From positions 64,001-128,000 of the forward strand of contig JAJEKV010000294.1 of assembly GCA_021234155.1 (NCBI GenBank): a DNA stretch of 64,000 nt. Reading direction: 5' to 3'. Source of the DNA: Isoetes taiwanensis (Eukaryota > Streptophyta > Lycopodiopsida > Isoetales > Isoetaceae). Shown here in pieces: positions 1 to 10,575 of the stretch. The stretch's first letter is position 1. Each line of letters opens with the position of its first letter. The notes below the pieces were generated by a model. It worked only from the letters and a program-made list of their open reading frames with translations, had not been told where the DNA came from and ran no database searches. The position numbers and the translations under genes were made by a program.

Positions 1-180
1 TCCTTGAAATGGAGCATTTGCGCCATTTCCTTGAAATGGAGCGGTGCGCCATTTCCCATTAAAATAAGCATTGCGTCATTTAAAGGGAAATGGCGCAGCT
101 GCTCCATTTCAAGGAAAATGGCGCAGCTGCTCCATTTCAAGGAAAATGGCCCATTGACAGGTAAATGGCATCTTTATTCT
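1..180. repeat. Palindromic ATGGCGCA cluster 1
   Basis: Several inverted and direct copies of a word close to AAATGGCGCA and its complement TGCGCCATTT sit within 180 bases, separated by short CCTTGAAA or AAGGAAA spacers. Three more clusters of the same word follow, at about 1455-1860, 3485-3685 and 5340-5760. No coding function is evident; the apparent short reading frame here simply reads through the repeat. Confidence 0.75.
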
Positions 181-329
181 AAATGCTATATCTAATAGCT
201 AGAGTTATGGATTCCTATTACTACAAGATTCAGCAAGACATCAATTGTTGAGAACTTATCTACTGAACAAGATAGAGAAGATCTACCCTTAAACATATTA
301 AAATATTTAACATCCTACATCCTACATTA

Positions 330-1396
330 AACATACTAAAACATTTTACTAGAACTGAATAGCCTCTAACACGGGCGTCATTGGCGATTAGGATCTGCCA
401 TATCGGAGAATGCGCTGAAGAATTTGGTCAAAGCGCTGAATAATCTTGACAAGTCTGGACAAGCGCTTGGAGAATCTGGACAAGCGCCTGAAAAATGAAG
501 ACGAGCGCCACTGGAATGAAGCCAAGCGCCTGAAGAATGAAGCCGAGCGCCTAAGAACGAAGCTGCGCGCCTGAAGAATGAAGACAAGGGCTAAGCGGCT
601 GCAAAAGAAAGACAAGCGGCCAAGCTGGCAACTGCTGCTATCGACTAAGGAACCAACGTCTAAGACGGAATAGACGTCGGAGAAGCCCGCTTTGTCGACC
701 AAAAGAGATCTCAAAGCGTATAAAACCTACTTAATATTGAAGCGAGGGCGAGGTGCATAAAATCGCGAACCGTCGAGGAGTCGAAAAGTATAGCCTTCTA
801 TCGACCATATACGCCTCGGCGACGGAGGACAATGAAAGGGCGCCATTATGAAGTGGAGGCGGGCAAATTCAAAGTTCAAAAAATGGCAAGGCAAATTCAA
901 ATTTCAAATTTGAGAGCAGGCCAGGGGACACTGAGTCTTGGGCGAATGACTTAAACTACCTAAGATTTATAATGGCTGGCGGGAGAAAGAAGATGGTAGG
1001 GAAAATTCAAAATTTTAAAATTTGTAGAGGCGGATTTGGCGCAAATTTTTGAGACGGACGGTATAAATTTGAAGAGGCGGGGCGGGTAAAATTGGTTTTC
1101 TTTTCTTTCCCAGACTTTTCTTTTCTTTTCTTTCAGTCAATTTTCATTTTCAATTTCATTGTTCTTTTCTCCGCCTCCGCCTTCGCCTTCCGCCTTCAGC
1201 CTTAGCCTTAGCGCCCTAAGCGCCCTAAGCGCCTTGCACATTCTCTCTCCTAATCAACCATCTTCTCTCTCTAGTGCACTGTTGATCAGGGGCCTTCTCG
1301 GGAAAAAAAAGTGGAGTAGGATTTATACGGTCCTGTACTTTTATACTTTTATACAATGGCGCAATCTTCGCTCAAAATCCAGGAGCCAGGCTCAGG
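330..1396 (+). other. Possible leader or first exon of the 1-5.8 kb gene
   Basis: On the plus strand, roughly 430-620 reads as a charged, heptad-like stretch with repeated units resembling 'KRLKNEAERLR', as in a coiled coil, but it is broken by frame changes. From about 1090 to 1270 the sequence becomes pyrimidine-rich. A plausible splice donor follows at about 1397 (CTCAG then GTTAGTATC). I infer a leader or first exon of the gene whose later blocks start near 1918 and 3713. The product is not recognised and the region could equally be the untranslated start of a retroelement. Confidence 0.25.
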
Positions 1397-1454
1397 TTAG
1401 TATCTGTTGTTTCTTAGGTAGTGTCTTAGGTAGCTGAAGTGTAGTGTCTTAGGT

Positions 1455-1860
1455 AACTGAAATGGCGGGCCAGCATTTCATTTCGATAGGAAGGGTGGGT
1501 TTGTAGCAGCCTTTTCCTCCTATAGTTTGTGAAATGGCGCAGCTGCGCCATTTCCATAATGTCTGTTAATATTCTTGTAGAAGCGGACCCATAAAAGAGC
1601 AAATGGCGGAAAGCCATTTTAGACTAAATAATAGGCGCCATTTTAGACTAAATAAGCATTTGCTCTTTTATGGGTCCCTTCGAAAACCAAATGGCGCAGC
1701 TGCGCCATTTAGACTAAATGGCTTTTGCACCTGCGCCATTTGCTCTATTATATAAAAGCTAAATGGGCGGTCGCCATTTTAGTCTAAATAAATTTGGCGC
1801 CATTTAATCTAAATGGCGCACTTAGCCATTTAGTCTAAAATGCCGCTTATTGTTTTAACT
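1455..1860. repeat. Palindromic ATGGCGCA cluster 2, in a probable intron
   Basis: At least ten copies of the AAATGGCGCA/TGCGCCATTT word in both orientations, including the perfect AAATGGCGCAGCTGCGCCAT palindrome core near 1690. The cluster lies between a donor-like site at about 1397 and an acceptor-like CTTGTAG at about 1917, so it appears to be intronic. Confidence 0.7.
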
Positions 1861-1917
1861 TTCTAGCACATGCCATTTCTCTCACCATGCTTACCTCTTG
1901 AGCTGCTAGTCTTGTAG

Positions 1918-3461
1918 AAGAAATGGAGCGTGGTGACTTCGAGGAGCATAGTCCTCATTTGGAAGGTCTTGGTGTATGGAGATCGTTAGAGCCATACCCT
2001 TTGATCGTGGACCCAACCAAAGGGAGACAAGAGGCGAGAACTTTGCCTCCTTGTCAAATCAGTGCTGGTGAAGAAGGAGCCTCAAGAGTGGCCCGGATGG
2101 GCATCATTGTCAACATGAGAGAAGTCAAGAAACAAGGAAGACTTGACTTTCTTGGTTACCTGATGGAAGATCCGGTCGATTGGCGGCATTGATCTCTATT
2201 GCATGGATTGGCGATTGCTACGAGCACGCAATGATGGAGTCCAAAGATGAAGGACCAAGCAATTGTCGGCCAAAAAAAGGTTGGCCGCCATCTTATGAGT
2301 CCGAGAGAGCAGCGGATATCAAAGGCACGCGGTAGAGATCCTCAAAGGATTCAAGATTCTCATGGCGGCCATGGACATGTCCAAAAACTCCGTGTCCTAC
2401 ATTGTAAGAGCGAAGCTCTCAGCAACATGCAGTGAGAATGGATATGGATGGTCTTTGGGAGAGATTGAGAAAAGGTGTAAAATTAAAAATGCCACCAAAG
2501 GCGGCAAAGGAACAAAAGCGGTGGAGGTGGTGATGTACACACAGGGGATCTGAGAACAAGAAGGACAAGAAGTTGAGAAAGGGGAGGGGCATAGGGATGA
2601 GAAGAGGGATGAGGCGGAGGCTAACAAACATGATTCTCCGTGAAGTCCACTGAGAAGCCTGCTGATGAAAAGCCTGCTGATAGTGACCGCACTATTAGTG
2701 ACAATAAGGAGGCTACAAAGCACATAAGAAATGTAGCATCCACAGCAGATAGCACTCCAAAGAAAGAGAAAGCCGAAACCAAAGCCACGAGATAAGGGCA
2801 AGGAAATTACAAAAGATTGCGGATCTTGAAGTGCGAGGAACTAAAGATGGACCGTGGCGAAGAAGAAGAAATGGCGGAGGAAACACTAAAGAAAATACAA
2901 AAAGCGGCCACATGTTCCCCTTGGAGTCACATACACGAGAAGAATATCTATCCGGGATCTAGAAGAGGCCCCACCTAATATGACCGCCAGGGTTATTAAC
3001 CCCGAGCATGTTAGGAGGCTCTGCAAATCATTTGCTGAGGATCCACACCCGGTATTCACTCAGCCAGATGTAGTGCCCTTTGATCCGGATACAAAGGAGT
3101 TCTTTGAAATTTTGGGTCACGGGGAATCGACTTGATTCGGAAAAGATTTTATATTATCAATGGTAATCATTTCCATTCTTTGCTTTCGGCTTTCGTGTGC
3201 GATAAGTTGGGGACGAGAGGATGCTAGAGCCGAGCTTCGGCAAGATCTATGTCTATAGAATATGCGAGTTCTTTACGGAGAGATCGGTGACTGGACCTTC
3301 TTATTTCGGTGTGGATGTGAATGATATAGTAGCAAAGGCGTCTTCAAGGAACCATATGTGGATCAGATCCACCATCTTATAAGCGATACCGAGGAATCAC
3401 GGGAAGACCAGCCCTGGCGGTAAAGGACGTCAAGAAGTGGCGAAAGTACAAGGTATGTTTA
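1918..3461 (+). pseudogene. Exon block of an unrecognised gene (ParB-like motif possible)
   Basis: An acceptor-like TTGTAG precedes an ATG at 1923 that opens an 89-codon frame; coding signal then continues with frame changes to a good donor (AAG then GTATGT) at about 3461. The clearest protein-like part, about 2960-3190, reads 'ARVINPEHVRRLCKSF', then 'QPDVVPFDP', then 'FYIINGNH' after a frame change. An 'xxIINGNH' box downstream of a 'xxHVxxLxxSF' helix is reminiscent of ParB/sulfiredoxin-like nucleotide-binding domains. This is my inference from motif spacing and is weak. The middle (2100-2900) is rich in K, E and S and reads as a low-complexity linker. The frame breaks mean it is either a pseudogene or affected by consensus errors. 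Confidence 0.35.
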
Positions 3462-3484
3462 CGTCTCCTTACCCATTCATTTTA

Positions 3485-3685
3485 TCGAAATGGCGCAGTT
3501 GCGCCATTTGAATGAAAATAAGCGGCTTGCGCCATTTTAATTGAAATGGCGCAGATGATTGCCTGCGCCATTCAATTCAAATGGCGCTGGCTGCGCCATT
3601 TTAATTCAAAATCTTGTGACTGCGCCATTTCAATTCAAATGGCGCATTTGCGCCATTAGATGTAAATAGCAACATTTGAAATTCT
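3485..3685. repeat. Palindromic ATGGCGCA cluster 3, in a probable intron
   Basis: Seven or more copies of AAATGGCGCA/TGCGCCATTT, here spaced with TTGAATGAAAATA or TTTAATTCAAA. It follows directly after the splice donor at about 3461 and ends just before the next exon-like block. Confidence 0.7.
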
Positions 3686-3712
3686 AAAATCGCCCGGCTC
3701 TCTTGCGGCACT

Positions 3713-5230
3713 ACCTTGAAATGGCGGACAAGATTACGAGGGCAAAAACACGAAGGATGTCAATCGGTTTGTCTTCATGCCAGATGATGTCTATGCACTC
3801 TTCCGCCAGATGTGGAACAAATGGAGGAAGGGAGAACTTAAGGACAACAGGGGTCAAGCTATAGTAATCAATTTTGCTAAAGACAAAGATTACCGGTGAC
3901 AACTACCTTAGATGCATGAGGGGCTTGGACTATGATGATTGTAGAAAGGTCCTCGAAGAAGCTTTAAGCGGGGATATATCGTCAAAGTCACCTCAGTTAT
4001 TAAAGGCGATAATTTCTTCAAGGCGAGCCTTGAGAACTTAAGAGTACTTGCTTACATGAAGAAGGAGATCTTGCACTTCATTGCGGATCAAATTGGCACT
4101 AAGTACAAGAAATTAGGAGGACCTAAGGAAAGCCACGGACCACTTCTCGATTACTGCACTTCGGGTTTGGGGGTATGCCACCATAAGTGGGTGCGAGGAA
4201 GGAATACTCAAAGAGGGAGTTCATGGTAACATGCCATTCTCCTTGGCAGGTCCATTGAAAAATCCTTGACTGAAGCGAGAAAAGGCCACGCCAAGATGGT
4301 TTGTGGAGCATGTCACTACAGGGGGATTCCGAGCGAGCGTGCGGTTCTACGCCAAACATGATATGTTTAGATGCAAGGCAGCTTACTCCGGCTTGGAAAA
4401 GTGAGGATCAGAAGCGTTCTTCAATAATGTCTCACGGATGACAGACCAAAGAGACATCTTGGATTCTATGTTTCGTCAGGGCGGAGCATAACTTACTATT
4501 TGCGGTGCGCTTGAAAGACTAGAATCGGTGTCTAGAGTGTTTGTAGGAATCTATGAAGAAGAGCACGGAGCTACTGGTGGTTCGGGGAATCAAAGAGCCA
4601 CAAGCTCTTCTATTTGCTACTGAGGATTTCGGCGGAGAGCCGGGGAGAGCGGCGAAGACTGGACCTTAGGCTATTTGGCGACCATCCTAGAAAGCTCCCA
4701 TAAATTCCTCCTATTCCTAAGGAAGCCATCGGAAGTGAGGGCGATGTTATGGCTAAAAACTCATGCAAGGCAGGTTTAAGTGGAGTTGGCGGGGGTATGG
4801 AGGGAGAATATCCGGTGCATAAGCAGATTGGTCCTGCAAGCTAGCGTTCTACCTTGTTGATAAGCTCGCCCTCAAGGTAACATTGTACTAGATTTCTTCT
4901 CACGGTGGAGCCTTCTCTAGGGCATCCCTTTATGTAGGAAGAATCGATTGTGACATCGAGCATGAGTTAGGAAAGAGATGAAATGCGAGCGGGCATTCTG
5001 GGTAGGGTCGAGAACGTCATGTACCCCCTCGGCTTGACCCAAAGGCCATTGACCAACGCCAGCGGGAAGTCTTGACTTTGCAAGATGGTGAATCTCGAAG
5101 GGGGCAGACGAAGAAGCTTCTCATACTGAGAAAGGTGAGGCGTCGGCCCAAAAGCTGGCAGAGCGGGGATCAAATTGACCCTTGATAAAATTAACACGGA
5201 TGATTATGAGAAAGTCTCGATGAACACTTC
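3713..5230 (+). pseudogene. Second exon block of the unrecognised gene
   Basis: Protein-like segments on the plus strand occur in shifting frames: 'FVFMPDDVYALFRQMWNKW' near 3770, 'GDNFFKASLENLRVLAYMKK' near 4010 and 'NMPFSLAGPLKNP' near 4230. Open frame is never long, so the block is broken by several indels. I recognise no domain. Its position after a donor and the palindrome cluster, with coding-like composition on the same strand, argues that it belongs to the same gene as the block at 1918-3461. It could be a captured or decayed gene inside an unbounded transposon. Confidence 0.3.
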
Positions 5231-5339
5231 GCCAATGACTTTAAAAAAAAAAATCGTGTTTTGAAAAATTGTATCTTATATAATATTTCTATTAATATAT
5301 ATATCTACATGGTCTTCGAAAATATGTGTTATCTATAGC

Positions 5340-5760
5340 AAAATGGCGCGAGAGCACTATTTGCTTGGTCTTCCGTTCACGCATAAATAAATAGCTACCG
5401 CACTATTTGCTCGCTCTTAAATAGCGTACGCACTATTTGCTTGCTTTCACGTTCAAGCAAATAGCTGGCGCTGCCATTTGCTTCCTTTCCGCGTTAAAGC
5501 AAATATCGCGTTGGCGCTATTTGCTTTTGTGGTTATTTCTAAGCTAAAGGGCGCCCGCCATTTTGTTTGCTTGTGGGCTTTTTGGCAATTTAATATTTGC
5601 TTTTGTGTTTCTCGGGCGCTTTTCCTCATACTTTCCAAGTAAATGGCCATAGTTCTCTTCCTGACAACTAAAACCGCGCTGTTTTATATTAAATGTAGCG
5701 GTTTTTGCATGATAACTGGTTTCTTTTTAAGCAAATAGTGCCATATCTAGCCATAAATGT
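5340..5760. repeat. Palindromic cluster 4 (GCGCTATTTGC variant)
   Basis: Repeats of GCAAATAG and GCTATTTGC with GCGC centres, such as near 5390-5530, form many short inverted pairs. The word is a variant of the one in clusters 1-3. The cluster marks the end of the repeat-interspersed region; beyond it the sequence becomes ordinary AT-rich DNA. Confidence 0.6.
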
Positions 5761-8700
5761 GTGATAAAACAGGGAAGAAACTGATTTCACGAGAAATTGG
5801 AATCACGAAATTTCCAACTTTAATGAAATTCTGCTTAAGAATAGCACATCAAAATTTCCAGAGGAATCATGGAGCAGGTATAACCCATCTAATCCGGTTG
5901 TTGTTTTAATCACAGGATTTTCAAATAATAGAGTTCTAACCCCAAGGTTTTCCAATCACAGGATGGTTATAATCACAGAGTTTTCTACAGATTGTTTAGA
6001 ATGGAGAACCTGTTTCTTGGACACAGATAGGCGATAGATATACTGGATTTGTTGAAATCTGTAAATGTCAGGCAGGCAAACTGGATTCGTCACACATGTG
6101 GCTGTGCTTAGAAGGAGGTATTTTTCTTTATTTATGCTTTGAATGTTATTACATGCAGGAGTGAATGGATTGAGGTTAGGGTTTAAGAAAGGAGATCCAT
6201 CGACTGCTTCAACATAGCATAATAACTAGATGGGGTGATTTCCCTGCTCCCCTTTCCATGATTCCTTGCAGGGCTTCCATAATGTCTTGATTTGTTGCAG
6301 GGTTTCACAATGGAGAGAGGAAACCCGATCCCAAAGATTTTAGGCAGTACCAGCTTCATCCGGCATTAGGTAGCAGATTTCTCAATGCCTTGGGTTCCTT
6401 GGTTTTCTTTGGATACTAAGGGCCGGATTTTTTTTTACTGAAACATGAAAGGATACCATGCAAGGGCACTATAAACGATTCCCTAGACCATTTACTAAAA
6501 CCCCAGCCAGACTTCGTCAGCAACGAATTAAAAGGTGATTGATGTTCTTAAAATTCAATTTTTTTAGGAAAATATAGCAAACTTGTAGCAAAGATGGACA
6601 CGAATTCATACAGAAACAGAAGAACCCACGCTTTACGAAGTTTCTTTGGCTTCTTTGTAATAAGATTTAGCACAACAAGATGAACAGGTAATCCTCTTCT
6701 TGCTTTTTGTACAGAGTTCGTTTACTTTTGGTTTGGGGTCTTTTACTGTCTAATCCCAATGTATGATATTGCTGTAGCAAAATATAGAAGAGCAGAAGAA
6801 CACGAATTAAAAGGTGATTGGTGTTCTTAAAATTCCATCTTTTAGGAAAATATAGAAAACTTGTAGTAAAGATGGACACAAATTCATACAAAAACAGAAA
6901 AACCCATGCTTTACGAATTTTCTTTGGCTTCTTTGTAATAAGGTTTAGCACAACACAGATGAACAGGTAATCCTCTTCTTGCTTTTTGTACAGAGTTCTT
7001 TTACTTCTGGTTTGGGTCTTTTACTGTCTAATCCCAATGTATGATATTGTTGTAGCAAAATATAGAACAGAACATGGAGCAGAGGCGACAACCTAATTTT
7101 TTTCAAAGATCTATTTCCACTTGCTAGTAGATCCATTAAATTGCCAAGCAAGCATCTTTGTGGCCGAAAATTTCATATTAAACTCCATCTTCTCCATTGC
7201 CTATTCTTCAACGATAAAAAATCATTCTTATTCTTATTCTTATTCTTCAAGACAGACCCCATTCTAACTCAGGCAGTATAAAACTGGATTTAGTATGCAA
7301 AAGTGTAGTCTTCACTAATCGAATATGATTTATTTTGAGGTGTTCTATGTTGAGTATCAGCAACTGAAGTATTAGATAGAAACCATCCTTTAAATTAGAT
7401 AGAAACCATCCTTTAAATTTCACTATAGTTATTGTTTTCCCTGATCCTTACATTTTTGAGTTGTAGACATTCATTCAAAGATGGGGCAATTTGTACATGC
7501 TACCAGTGTGCATAGCAGCAAAAGCATAGCATCTTTTCATTCAGGTACAATTCTTGGTATTTGGTAAGATGAGTCCACCATCCAGTTCAATAGAGGTCTA
7601 AAACAAATATCTTTGACAAAGAATAAATGGTTTTCTATGGATGTAATTATTTGCTCAAGATAAATTTTTCAAACTAATCGATCACATTACATGAATTTGC
7701 TGCACAATTTAAATTCAATGTCACATGCTTCGGCATTTTATGCAGTTCACCTTTTGGTTTTAGTAAACAGAAGCAGGAAAACATTTTCAGGAGGTAATCA
7801 TGGTGAAAAATAAAGTGATAAGAATTATAGAAGTTGCCTTGTAAATCTGGTCTGTTCACCTTTCAGGGTTGCCCTTAAGGCCAAATTTGTCTAAGCATAA
7901 TTTAGAAGGTCGGGCGAATAATAGAGTTGCAAGATTAGTTATGCTGGCGAATGTTTTCTAGACATGAATGTCTTTTATAGAAATCTAGGCGAATCATGGC
8001 CAATATTATTTTGCCAAGATTTAAGTGTCTTTATTTTCCAAGTGCAATTTCTGTGGTGAAATTTTATCCACCGGCATCCATACTTAATCAAGGACACAAA
8101 CACATTATAACTATACTTGCATAACCACAACTTAACCTTTGCAAATGAGAACGTGGCTTATCGTTGTAGATAAAACAAATCTATTAAAAGGGAGCTCTGT
8201 AAAAAAATGCTCTCCAGTGCATCCTTAGGAATATTTGAAACTCAATAGCTACAAAAATATCTCTTAAAATTATCATATGTACCCGGATGGATATGGAGAA
8301 TAGATTAGGTTATGAAGAAAGCCTAGAATATTAGGCGAATGCTTAAGAAATCTTCGAGAAGGAGGGTAGAGGATAAGGCGAATCCATAGTTATGACGCTT
8401 AATGCATGTGGCGAATTTTCAAGTGGAGTGAGATTTGTTTGTAGAAGAGTTGGCTAATTTTATTTTTTTCATCTATAACAGGCCCTACTAAACCATAGCG
8501 TCAAAATTTATCGATACCCTTAAAAAATAGCCTTTTGGCGAACTTTCATCCTTAAGGGCTACCCTTTATCCAACAGAAAAGGCTGATTTGTGGCTGATAT
8601 AGAGGTTAAATTGTCCTTATATGTTTTTGCAAAAATTGATGGTTGTCATGATGAAAGTAGTCTTAGAGTTGCTTATAAGTATAGATTATTCCTCTCCATG

Positions 8701-9332
8701 TATGCTTTATCAACACTTTTTCTTTTGTCCATTGACGTGGCCTCCTTGACATGTCATTTCTCTTGACTTTTCTTCTATCACTCCTAATGAAAAGAGAAAA
8801 AGAGGGATGTCTTCGTTTTAGTGGAGAGGACAGTCAATTGATGGTATAGTATGGAGCATTGAATATGGATCTATATTTTCCTATATATATGATTACTAGA
8901 AAAAACAAATGTTTGGAATTAGTGAGTTTTTAGTATCCTTTTGTCGGTGACTTTCCGGCTAAACGTGGCCGTAGCCTCTTGCCCCTTACCAAACGCTGAA
9001 CATAGCCCACCGCTGTGCACATAGTTACTCCGTCGAACCCCTTACTCCGACGTTTTCTTCAACCTTGCCCTGGCCACAAGGTAGGCTTTGTATACTCAAC
9101 GCCGTAACAAACATACGGTTTAAGCTAGGATTCATGGTATTCGTGAGAATAATTTGGAGTTTCAAATTCCTGGTGCAGAAATTAGCTGATGGTGTTAATT
9201 CGCTGAGGGAGAACAGCTAATTTCGTGAAACAAGAAAGAAAATAGCAGGTTAGTAAGGATCGAAGTTTGCAACCGAGGTGATTATAGGCTCAGTAGAAAA
9301 CTATATCATAATATAATATCATTATCATCTTA
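5761..9332. other. No recognisable gene
   Basis: Apart from the tandem duplication at 6522-7066 and a 24-bp tandem repeat at about 7370-7418, I see no coding or RNA feature in this 3.6-kb stretch. The segment 9121-9260 is visibly similar to 28041-28190, with shared blocks around 'GAGAATAATT' and 'CTAATTTCGTGAA'. The end at 9332 is the 5' flank (A) of Helitron H1. Confidence 0.5.
6522..7066. repeat. Tandem duplication, unit about 0.28 kb
   Basis: Two adjacent copies, about 6522-6800 and 6801-7066, share most of their sequence, beginning CGAATTAAAAGGTGATTG and ending near GTAGCAAAATATAGAA. Differences are scattered substitutions and single-base gaps, unlike the CAG/CTG-centred differences of the D and S repeats. 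Confidence 0.85.
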
Positions 9333-9934
9333 TCTTATATTATAATGTTTTAGTGCAAGTAATGGACCACGCCCTAAATTCGACGACCGAGATTTTATGA
9401 TGCAATCTTAGGGCTAAAAAGTGGCGTAAAAAAGGCTAAAAAAGTGACGTCCAAAAAATATTAAAAAAAAAGGGCACGTAAACCCTAAGAATTAGCCGAT
9501 TTCAATTTTGGGTTCAATTTAGGCAGGCAAATTTAGGGTGCTTGATCGAGGATGAGGATCGGAGATGAGGATCGGAGATATCTGCCTGCTTTACCATCTT
9601 GCCGCTCTGTTATCCAGCATTTTCTCACCAAGAACGTCTGCCTGCTTTACCATCTTGCCGCTCTGTCATCCAACATTTTCTTACCAAGAACAAATAAGAT
9701 ACAGAGCTTCTGGTTATGGCAATATCACTTGCCCCTTTGGATTGGATGGCCGAGAAAGCTCTAGGGTCCTTTTAAAACAAATCTCGAAGTTCTAGGGTTT
9801 CGCCTCAAGAAAACGTCCTTACCTTTTTTGTTTAGAGGCGGCAGCTCTAGAAATTGTTGTATTCACTAGCAAATCTAGCGGTTTAGGTTTTGTTTGGCTC
9901 TTCTGGCTGATGAACGAGGGGTGAATGTACTTGA

Positions 9935-10575
9935 AATCTATGCAGAAAGATCATGGTATTATGCCAAGCTCTTACCATTATATGTGTTTTGCTGATCTTC
10001 TTGGATGAACAGGTCATCTACTTCGGGCAGAAAGCCTACCTTGGTTGATTATGATTGGCTGGATATCTTACTTTCTGCATGCAAGACCATGGCAGTGTTG
10101 AGCTATGTAGTCATTGCTTTGAACAGGCTATCAAATTGGACCCTCATCATTTTGCAGCATACTTCATGATGTCGGGCATCTTTTCGATGCTCAAATGTGG
10201 CATAAAGTCTGAAGAAAAGACCGCGCAACCGCATAAAAGCGCAAAAGCATGGATTGAGGTTGGCAATTGTTGGAGATAAAGCCGCCCACAAATTGAGGAG
10301 ATTCATTCCACATTAAGGAGGTTAAATAAACAAATAAAGGAGGGTGGTTATACAGCAAAACTTGACCTGGTATTACACTATATTTCAGATGAGGAAAAAT
10401 CGGAAGCTTTAACTATTCGAGCAACAAAGAATTTTGCGTGTGCATGAATTGTCATGAAGCCACCAAGGTCATCTCTAAGACGTAACGTTGGGAGATTATA
10501 ATAAGGGATGCATTCGGATTTTTGGATTCATCATTTCAAGGATGGGTTATGTGGTTGGGGTGATTACTATTAAAC
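9935..10575 (+). pseudogene. PPR-DYW protein, C-terminal fragment
   Basis: Organellar RNA-editing PPR proteins end in E/E+ and DYW (cytidine-deaminase-like) domains. Here the order is preserved: a PPR end near 9939 ('MQKDHGIMPSSYHYM'), 'WLDILLSACK' near 10050, the E region 'AIKLDPHHFAAYFMMSGIF' near 10125-10180, then 'RPQIEEIHSTL' and 'KEGGYTAKLDLVLH' of DYW. The zinc-binding 'CMNCHEATKVISK' lies near 10441 and 'HHFKDGLCGWGDYY' near 10533. There is an in-frame stop at about 9988 and frame changes near 10086, 10200, 10275 and 10470. The N-terminal repeats and the deaminase HxE part are missing or unrecognisable. It is clearly a captured, dead fragment inside H1. Confidence 0.85.

Noticed and set aside
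1-170. Clustered regular repeats as a CRISPR array
   Set aside because: The words are palindromic, irregularly spaced, in both orientations and recur in introns of plant-like DNA. There are no cas genes and the genome is eukaryotic.
2397-2913. Minus-strand hydrophobic frames over the 1918-3461 block
   Set aside because: They are antisense shadows of the K/E-rich plus-strand coding-like segment.
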